DNA of 64,000 nucleotides from Ectocarpus siliculosus (Eukaryota; Sar; Phaeophyceae; Ectocarpales; Ectocarpaceae): NCBI GenBank assembly GCA_000310025.1, contig FN648711.1, positions 1 to 64,000 of the forward strand, read 5' to 3'. Shown piece by piece: positions 55,904 to 64,000 of this stretch (position 1 is its first letter; each line of letters starts with the position of its first letter). The notes under the pieces were generated by a model. It saw only the letters and a program-made list of their open reading frames with translations, ran no database searches and was not told where the DNA came from. The position numbers and the translations under genes were made by a program.

Positions 55904-56285
55904 ACAATCTCGATATGCGAGATTTTCGGACTTGCGATGTACACCGGAAGCATTACGCGGCGTACCGTGTGAAACCATTTTGCCGTCAAGTAGAGGTTAG
56001 ATGGTGGCTCTTATATGTTGCAAAGGAAACGACGCAGTCGCAACTCTACTGTGATACTCTAGTATGTACTAGAATGTGATATTCTACACTACGGTCTTAC
56101 AATCTCGATATGCGAGATTTTCGGACTTGCAATGTACACCGGAAGCATTACTCGGCGTTCGGTGTTCAAACCATTACCGTGAAGTAGAGCTCAGAAGACG
56201 GCTGTTACATGGTAAGAAGGAAACGACACAGTCCCAACTCGAATGTGATACTCTATGAAGTCTAATGTGATAATCTAGACCAAGG
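55904..56285. repeat. Tandem duplication, period 195 bp
   Basis: Units start at 55904 and 56099 with ACAATCTCGATATGCGAGAT and share CGGACTTGC, TGTACACCGGAAGCATTAC and AAGGAAACGACRCAGTC. Each begins with a short palindrome (ATCTCG/CGAGAT). Confidence 0.85.
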
Positions 56286-56289
56286 CGTA

Positions 56290-57170
56290 ATCTAGGCCGG
56301 AACTATTCTTCGGCGCTATGTATTGATGCAAAGTTGAAAATGGACAACTTACAATGTAGAGCGACGGCATTGTTCAGACGCAATCGGGAACGGCAACCGG
56401 GTCCCTTGGAAACCGATCGTTAGCGTACACTCAAAATGTAGCCAACACTTTCACACACACTCATCTTGAAAGTGGTAGCCGACACTCTAAATGTACTTGG
56501 CATCTACACGTATATGTCTAAGGCGCTTGTCTAACTGTGGTACGTGGCTACATAAGGTACTCTGAGTGTCATGTATTTACGTGGCCACTTACATGTCTGT
56601 CGCGGATAAATCATTCGTGTAGAAGATAGTTGGTAGTACGCAAAGCTAAGAGGGAAACCGAACGAAACCGAGAGGCATTTAATTTGCACAAAGACTAAAC
56701 ACGAAATAGAAAGGTCAGGCAGTGACACGGCGTGCCTGGAGTTTACATGGCTACATACGTGTTGCGAAGCCGGAGACATGCAACACCGAAAGACACAGAA
56801 AAACGAAGATCGGGCTTGTCACACAGCGTGCGTAGCGTTGATGGTCTACTTCCGTGCTGTTGAAGAGGACTCCTGCCTTGGTAGCAGGGGCATCGTTGGA
56901 GGAAGAAGACCTGAGGTGGTGAAGACAGCAGTTCCGTCCTCCAGTAAGATCGCTTGTTCTTTGCAGTCCCGAGCGGAGGGGTCCGAGGTGGAGACGCAGG
57001 TGCGACGACGTGGTTTTGACCCGTCCCGCTGGCGCGTGCAGCTCGCCCGTCGCTGGCCGCTCGGAGCCCCGAGCGGCGGCGTCTCGCTGAGAGAGGGCTC
57101 TTGGCGGGCTTGGCGGAGCGGGAGGCCGAGCGGCGGCCCCTGCGTCGCGCGCCAACATTTGACGCTATCG
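56290..57170. other. No gene recognised
   Basis: Open minus-strand frames here (56743-57219) are GC-rich and Arg/Pro/Ser-rich with no domain; I treat them as composition effects. Confidence 0.4.
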
Positions 57171-57172
57171 GT

Positions 57173-57202
57173 GGACGCGGGGGGCTACCGCCCCCCTCGT
57201 CC
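57173..57202. repeat. Stable GC hairpin, copy 2
   Basis: GGACGCGGGGGG and CCCCCCTCGTCC around a CTACCG loop. The one unpaired position differs from copy 1 (T instead of C), so the stem is kept. Confidence 0.85.
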
Positions 57203-57504
57203 CCCGTTTGAGAGTGCATGTATGTACATACGAAACGAAATGTAGGGACGGTGGTTCGCTACATACAGCTCAAGAGAACGATGGACATACAGACGCAGGT
57301 TCAAGTCCAGAGAAGCATGCATGCATGATGCGTCATCATGCTCTCCTTAACCACTTACTGTCTTCTTCTTTCTTTCACTGAAACAAAACGAAGTGCAAAA
57401 ATAATTAATTGTCGAACAAACGTTGAAGCTTCTGGCGCACACCCTGCTGTAGCCATAATGTATGTGTGTGCACCTGTCTGTCTTTAGTATAAGCAAGCAT
57501 CTGA

Positions 57505-57555
57505 CCGCGCTAACCGGCTGACCAATGAAGACGTCAGTCTCAGTGCGGTGGAAAC
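57505..57555 (-). repeat. Dispersed motif shared with 37590-37655
   Basis: GACCGCGCTAACCGGCT, CCAATGAA and CAGTGCGGT in the same order as the copy inside the piggyBac-type intron. Possibly a SINE head on the minus strand. Confidence 0.4.
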
Positions 57556-57559
57556 ACAC

Positions 57560-59540
57560 AATGCGCTTCAATAGTACACAATCTGGGACACAATCTGGGA
57601 CCCTGTGACCGAGTGTCACGGGGGAGTCTACGCTACTCTCCGGATTAAAGACAGATAGATACCGTATAGCAACAGAAGAAGAAAACTGCACTTGTTTGCT
57701 ATATGTATGGCTGCTACTACTTGGGTGCGCGTGGCGTGCGCTTTGACCTGTCTGTCTGTGTGTGCAAGTGTGGCTTGCCATAGCTATATACAGCTGTGAG
57801 ACTACATACAGTACAGCAACATACAGCAGTCAGTCTAGATCAATACTCCGTAAAGTTTAATGTCAGCACATACACATACACCCGGTGTCTCGTGTCGTCC
57901 TCCGGACCACATACATACCGCAGAGAGATCCAGCACACAGAGCTGATCATGAGAAACAAACATGAGCGAGATGCATGTGATGTCTTCCGAGTTCGGAGAG
58001 CCAGTTTTTTCTATCACAATGAATGCGGCAAGCTTTCCGTCTTGCGTCTTCTCATTTACTTCCGAAAGAAATGTTTGCCCGCTATGATGATGAGAGCTAA
58101 ACAGTGCTCCCATTCATCTCCTGACTGACTGGCGGTATCGGGTGCGGTGTGAGCGTGCGCAGTGGTGATCTACGTGGTGGTGTAAGCTCCATCCATATCT
58201 ATCTACGCTTGCTTTGATGTCTCTCTCCGACCCTTCTTTTCGTGCTTCGCGCGAAATAGTTTAATTTTTTCTGTTGGACCCCTATGTATGGGAGGGGAGC
58301 CGAAAAATTACCATCGGGGCCAAACGTGCGGGAATGGAAGATCCACTGGTGATTTTGCGAATCACGAACGATTATCAAAGGCAGATCTGCGCCACCGCGA
58401 ACAACCCAAAACGTGCGCCGTTTACCAGTTGTAAGAGGTTGCTGTTATGACGTGGGCCATGCCACATGGAACAAGGAATTGTTATACTTCGGTTTGATTT
58501 TTTGACCTCGGTCTGGCAAAAGTTCCGAAGGCTGAATATTCCATTCGGGGATCGGCAAGTGATAAATACCCCATGTTTTATTCCGAATTTGGAATCAAAA
58601 CACACCTCCGCGGGAGAGGCCTTTCACAACTAACTCCTCTCCTGAAACGCGCGTGGGCGGGAGCAGCCCTAAACGGCTTCAGGCGAGCTTCTATGGCGGT
58701 GAGCACGTACCCTGGGGCATGTAGTAGAGGTGCAACCAACCTTAGTTTGGCAGTGGGTTTGGGTCCGCCGAGAAGAAGCAAGTCCATCTACAGCAATACA
58801 TGAATATGTGTGGCTCCCCCTGTCGCACACCCGCACTACTGTCACCTGCACTGCACTGACTGCTGTACACACTTACATGCTCGGGGCGAGTCTCCAGACG
58901 TAAGCACTCCTCCTTTCCTCTGGGGCGTGTTCCTTCGCAGCAGTAGAGCTGGATGCTTGTGTGTGTGCACACAACTTGGCGAGAGAGTTTTCCCGCACCT
59001 ACTTCTGGAAAAAAACTAAACGCGCCAGGGGGGTGCATGCAGCAGCCGGGTGTTTGGAGCAACCGCGGAGAACACCCTTGATGCATGTTGTTCGTGTTGG
59101 TGAGTGGAGAGAGCGAAGCAGCAGTTGATGTAGACAGACAGCAGAGTAGAGATGCCATAGGGCGGGGTAATGAGCCGCTGGGTATCGCCGACTCATATAT
59201 CCTTGCAGACTTGCATAGGTATCCGCGATGCTTTTTGCGGTGGCGAAGTGCAAGGTGATCATTTTGAGTTTTTTTTTTTTTCTTTATATGACACAACGAA
59301 TCCATCTCTAAGAGTCAGAGACAGATTAGCATCGAATTCATAGCGTCGGAAAAAGCTACCTGTATGTCTACGATTTCCCAGGTAGCAAATAGGGACATCT
59401 CCCCTGCGGGTAACAGGCTCAACAAAGCAGTTTGGTAGCTGTCTTGTGAGTTTTGAATGCGAGTGATCAACAACAACGGAGACATGGATTGGTTGTGTCG
59501 GAAAATATACAAGGTATGCCAACGCGAATAAAAATCATCG
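57560..59540. other. No gene recognised
   Basis: Short overlapping frames and scattered ACATAC/CTGTCTGT microsatellite-like pieces. Confidence 0.4.
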
Positions 59541-59581
59541 AGAAAAAATTATTTGTGAAAAATAAATTCTACAGCAGAAGT

Positions 59582-59672
59582 AATCTCAGATCAAATGACG
59601 TCATCTGACAAAGGGAAAATTTCTTCTATTCTCAGACCAAATGACGTCATCTGACCAGGTGAAAATTCAACC
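59582..59672. promoter_or_regulatory. Duplicated 46-bp block with TGACGTCA
   Basis: The palindrome TGACGTCA, the consensus for CREB/ATF-type bZIP factors, occurs at 59596-59603 and 59642-59649 in two similar blocks (CTCAGA, CAAATGACGTCATCTGAC, GAAAATT). It lies just upstream of a plausible plus-strand exon. Confidence 0.5.
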
Positions 59673-59678
59673 CTGTCG

Positions 59679-59818
59679 ATGGTCTCCAAATCTGCATTAG
59701 CTCTAAGACTTGAGGCAAGGCGGGAAGGCTGTATTGAGTTTCGTGCAAAGCTGCTCTCCCACATTGACCTTGTGGCTGACATCAACCTCTTCCGCTGGTT
59801 ATCTCGACCCAGGTCCCA
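59679..59818 (+). CDS. Possible exon, unknown protein
   Basis: The frame from 59679 reads LRLEARREGCIEFRAKLLSH and DLVADINLFRWLSRPRSQ, then meets a GTGTGT donor at about 59819. Composition looks coding up to that point and not after. No family is recognised. Confidence 0.25.
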
Positions 59819-60598
59819 GGTGTGTAGAACTTGGATACGCGTGTGTGTGTGCCTTTCGTCGTGTAGTATCCACCACACTCAACACCAAGATGACTTATAT
59901 GTACAGCTACTTCACTGCTGCTGTTGCTCTTCACGACGGATGCTCTGCAACATGGCTACGACACGCTCCAAATGTCTCAACAACATTCTTGGACTCACAC
60001 CGTCCAAGAAAACAGGGAAGAAAATACATGTATGTACTGCTGCCTTGCTGCCTTGCAAACCGCCGTCCGTTTTCGCCTCGCTATTATTCCATTACAGATG
60101 AGAAGGATTGAACTCCAATTGGTACAAACGAACTGCTAGTACCTTCCTATCTGCTACTACAGTATGTATCCCCACTTCCCTCAAACGCGCCTCACCTACA
60201 GTACATATGTACATGTAAACTCATCGCACAGGTATATGTAATCAATGTCACATTAAATTGTTGTGGATTTCAAGAAGAGCGGGAAACGGCTGCTCGAATC
60301 CGCAACTCCTGTTTTTTAAGGGGGTGGGTGCACAAGACGAATCTTGATGTTGACTAACTTTCAAAACAAACGCAAGAGCACCAGAAATTGCACAACAGAC
60401 ACACCAGACCAGTAGGAAGGAACCGCGAAAAACAGAAGTCGTTGACTCTCGCACAGGGCGGCAGTAAAGGCTGTTCAAGACATACATTTCACGCGTCTAC
60501 CTCCACAGGCAGCTTGAAATCAACATAAAAATTCACACGCTTCTAAATTCAAGTCAAGGGAGCCAAAACGGAAGGCGCTCAAACAAGGTCAGTTTTGA

Positions 60599-61063
60599 GG
60601 GTTAGGTTAGGCATTCTATTGTCACCAGTAGAGGACATCATGAAGAGGCGTCGTGCGTGCTGGCACGTTCAGGTTTGCTACTGGAGTTGAAGTATCGACG
60701 GTCGCAGCAGCCTTTGAAAACAGTCCGAAATCTGCGCCGGAACCAAGCGGCATCCAACATTTGTCACTGCCATGCTCGCAGCCACCAACCCCAATCTCCT
60801 GAACTACGGGTTTACAGCAGTAGCTGATGCCACTAGCTACTGCTGACACCCCTCCGTTCAGGGGTTTTCGTTCCCCGTGGTGGTGAGCATGGCTGTGACA
60901 AATGTTGGATGCCGCTTGGTTCCGGCGCAGATTTCGGACTGTTTTCAGAGGCTGCTGCGACCTTCGACATTCCCGCTCCAGTAGCAAACCTGAACGTGCC
61001 AGCACGCACGACGGCTCTTCATGGTGTCCTCTACTGCTGACAATAGAATGCCTAACCGAACCC
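60599..61063. repeat. Long inverted repeat, about 190-bp arms, about 80-bp spacer
   Basis: The left arm (60599 to about 60790) and right arm (about 60872 to 61063) are inverted copies with roughly 90 percent match by eye. They begin GGGTTAGGTTAGGCATTC and GGGTTCGGTTAGGCATTC. Each arm reads outward as the same peptide-like frame (CWMPLGSGADFGLFS, then PVANLNVPARTT). Confidence 0.85.
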
Positions 61064-61324
61064 TGGCGGGAAGGTTGTTTTGTTTCTTTGTATAGGATTA
61101 GAGAATGGGAAAAGAGCCAGCGTCAAAACCCCTTTTCTGCACCCCCTTCATTCAAAAACAGTTCAAAGGTACAGATAGAAATTGTAGCGGGTACATCAGC
61201 TGTCAAACGACACTGCGCCGTGTTCCGTGTGAAGGCCACATTCTGTAACACATGACATCACGGGGGATTTCCCCCCGATAATTATGTCGTTGATCCAGTA
61301 GAGACATGCAGGGGATGTCCTATA

Positions 61325-61525
61325 CAGTCGTGGCTCCGTTATCAGAGGGTACCTTACAAGAGGAGGCTCCGATATAAAAAAGAGGGTCGAAATCGGTTGT
61401 CACGGACTCCACCGGCCATTGCATTGTCGGGTACCCATAGAAGTACATGAGTGGCCTCCGACATACATGTGGGTCTCGAGGGCCATTGTCTCACCGCCCT
61501 TATATATCGGAGCCACGCCGTACTG
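61325..61525. mobile_element. MITE, mariner-like
   Basis: The ends are inverted: CAGTCGTGGCTCCG at 61325 and CGGAGCCACGCCGTACTG at 61508-61525. CAGT termini next to a left TA fit Tc1/mariner-type non-autonomous elements. It is 201 bp with no coding capacity. An internal GAGGCTCCGATATA repeats the end motif. The right TA is not intact (AA). Confidence 0.55.
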
Positions 61526-61529
61526 AAGA

Positions 61530-64000
61530 AGGGAACACAGGCGCTTCTTGGTACAAGTAGGTCAGCCTGGCGGTCTTCCGGTAGCTAGTATCATTTGTTG
61601 GCTGGTGCTCCTTTTCTTTTTTGTCTTCCTCAGGGGGCACGGTACCCCCGGTTGTACAATCCATTCATATAACCCTTTTTTTTTCGTTCGGTTGGAGGTG
61701 AGGCATGTGTGTGCTGTGTGCTTGGTTGATTGGTTGTTTTCGATGTACCGAGTATGCACCGTACAAACACACTTTACGTGTTTCTAAACGTGCACCTCGA
61801 CGGTACGGTCTTCATGAACAGATTTGCGCCCCAAGTGATGCCTACCAATACCCTCGCTGCCGTTCGTAACATTCAGACGTGGCCCGGAGGGTGCCAGTAC
61901 TGTACGGCGGGGCGAAAAAGTTTTCCCTAAGGAGGTTAAAAGTCGTTGATATCGCACGGGGTGCGATAACACCGATATCGGCGCGGAAATGCAGTTCAAA
62001 CATGCCGTTTTGGCGCAGCCCGGTGCCATAACTCCGATCGATGCGAAGTCGCCGATGTGCGCCATAACGCGCGTAGTTGTGATACATGGTAGATGCCCAC
62101 GGCGATCGTCCGTACTACCTGTCACATCACACCAGGACCGGGAGTACCAAGGGCTAAGCTAGCCCCGTTGGTTGCTAAACCTGTCTTGGTTGTCGTTCGA
62201 CTCTCACAGACCTATCCCGATGCGTCGCGTCCGATGGAATCCTTTCCGACGTACGTCTGTGTGCAGAAGCGAGCCTGCAGTTAGCGCGATCGTCCCGAAG
62301 AGCGCCGTCGTCGAATGCGCTGTTTAAGGTCGCGTCTTGAAGGGCGCCGAATACTCTCATCACGTCCTCTGGACACGAAACAGCCTTGCCGCAATCAGTC
62401 CAACTCTGAGTTGTATCCGACTCTGTGGACCGTCACACTTCTTGTTTGCAGAGGCGTGTCCGTGTTGGGTAGCTTCCGCGCGTGGGTGTGGAATCGTCCT
62501 GGGCCTACCTTTTAGGGGCATATTGCGGTGGTCTGTACCTACTCTGGAGACTTTGCCGCTTGTCCATAGACGCTCTATCCTGACCGCCATCTAATAGTAT
62601 CCATACCCAACAGCACCTGCCCTGCCTGGTGCATGCGCCGTTTTGTGTGAAGAGAGTTTATCGTCATAGTTCAGCCGGCGGATGCGGTTAATCATCGAAA
62701 CAGGACACTGCGTTGTGTGAAACCAACCGTTTATCCTCTTGTCTTTGGTGCTCAAATGAAGCCCCGCTCTCGTCGATGCATGCTTGTTTCACGCTAGGGT
62801 CTTCGATATTCGTCAACCCTAAGTGGTATGCCCTTGTTGTCTTTGTAGAGACTGTAGTGCTTGATGTTTAGATGCTTGTTATCTCTCACACCCGGTTGGG
62901 GGGAAAGAGCAGGGAGTGCCACGCGCACGACAGCTGACAGCAGCTGGCGTGGGGGCTCCGCACAATCATTCTCTGGTCGTACTACCCAACGCATACCTAT
63001 GTGCGGGGCACCTGAAACAGTCATCTTGTCTACAGATCCGACTACATACGCACTCACACGAACACCCTCCCTGGTTCTTTACACAAAAGTAACTAACCAC
63101 TTCTTCTTCTGTGGGATGCGTGCTTCCACCACCTCAAGTCAGGTTTCTTCCGCAAAAACAACAAATCAATAAAAACCTAAGGGGAAACCCAGCCACCGGG
63201 TCGAAACCCCTCCCTCCCAAGGATGGTACTACTAAAAAGCAAGATAGACGCAAACAGGATAACTCCGACAACGTCATCGATCCGGGTAACCTTCCCGCCA
63301 CGTTTCAATATCACCTTCCTAGTACCCAACGAAGTCCAAAACGTCTGCAGCCACTGCCACGATTTTACTCCGACAAAGCCCAAACAAAAGGCTGTTGCAA
63401 TTTACTGCTACTGCCCTCCACACAACTATATCGATGATCTGAGCACCCAACTTCCTCCCTCCCCCTTGATTCCGGCGCATCGCGTCGCCCCCGGGGTCGG
63501 TGGTATATGCTATCATCCTGGGACAGCTGTTTTGTCAAACACTCAAGCATGATAAGCCTTCTTGCATACAACTCTTACTCCGACTCTCAGAAATTCAAAG
63601 TTCAGCCTGCTTACACACAACTCTTCGACTCTCAGAAAAAAAGAAGTTCCAATTCTCAACCGTAATACAGCACGCGTCGATATGGCTGCTCTCCCTCACT
63701 CGAAGATAACTGCGGTCCATCATGTCGTGCGATAACCTCCCTCGCTCTTTGCTGCGAGTGGTACGCCACACACAATACCTCCTTCATTCAACGCTCGCGG
63801 AAAACACGCCTGACTATATGCTGCATCGAGAACTTATCATTGCTGAGGCTTCTTTTCCTCCTACAAGACAAACACAGTGATTCTCATCATGGGGCTTCTC
63901 CCCTTCTACAAGACAAACACTGATATAGATTGTGGAGACGCCTTGCTACTGCGAATCCCTCAATAAGGTGGATACGTCTGGTACATGGGTCCACACCTAC
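61530..64000. other. No gene recognised
   Basis: Overlapping short frames without domains. Near 63850-63930 the block CTACAAGACAAACACTGAT is duplicated (the first copy reads CTACAAGACAAACACAGTGA). Near 63570-63640 CAACTCTT and CGACTCTCAGAAA occur twice. Confidence 0.4.

Overview
This is nuclear DNA from an intron-rich, repeat-rich eukaryote. Host introns follow GT-AG and phases can be checked across splice sites. The mobile-element mix (Ty1/copia, DIRS-type, piggyBac-type, Harbinger-type, a tRNA-derived SINE) and moderately GC-rich coding DNA fit a stramenopile, most likely a brown alga. That is inference; no marker gene fixes the lineage. No bacterial operon, CRISPR array or convincing rRNA/tRNA gene was seen. 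One 100-N scaffold gap lies at 37350-37449, flanked by low-quality homopolymers. Many of the frame breaks reported below are single-base and lie in homopolymers, so part of them may be draft-sequence error.

Layout. 1-5.7 kb: a decayed Copia fragment (1947-3159), an array of CATG-centred palindromes (about 4.0-5.7 kb) and a SINE inserted in that array. 5.8-18.2 kb: a plus-strand host gene of at least 13 exons. Its first recognisable exons are a duplicated phase-1 series encoding Gln-rich units, followed by helical and low-complexity regions. A 6.1-kb Copia element (7582-13680) with a 5-bp target duplication sits in one intron. 18.4-18.8 kb: a 91-bp minisatellite.

19.7-41.8 kb is a nested structure. 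An undescribed repeat of about 1.3 kb (here called R) occurs as three near-tandem copies plus a fragment. The second copy is split by a 7.8-kb Copia element (22142-29963). The third is split by a 10.2-kb piggyBac-type element (31330-41531). The piggyBac element has 13-bp terminal inverted repeats and inserted at TTAA; joining its flanks rebuilds R. It carries a six-exon gene in which an OTU-type cysteine protease domain is joined, in consistent splice phase, to a piggyBac transposase with all three Asp motifs and a C-terminal Cys-rich domain. This is the most interesting system in the window.

42.3-45.5 kb: a minus-strand DIRS-type retrotransposon (RT/RNase H plus tyrosine recombinase) with in-frame stops. 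46.1-46.6 kb: a four-copy repeat. 47.98-51.28 kb: a four-exon plus-strand gene that starts as a FEN1/XPG-type nuclease and ends in a SWIM zinc finger, an unusual combination. 52.46-53.4 kb: a minus-strand Harbinger-type (DDE_Tnp_4) transposase with one frame break. 53.5-64 kb holds no gene I can name. It contains GC hairpins, a 195-bp tandem duplication, a duplicated TGACGTCA motif, a 465-bp inverted repeat whose arms look coding, and a mariner-like MITE.
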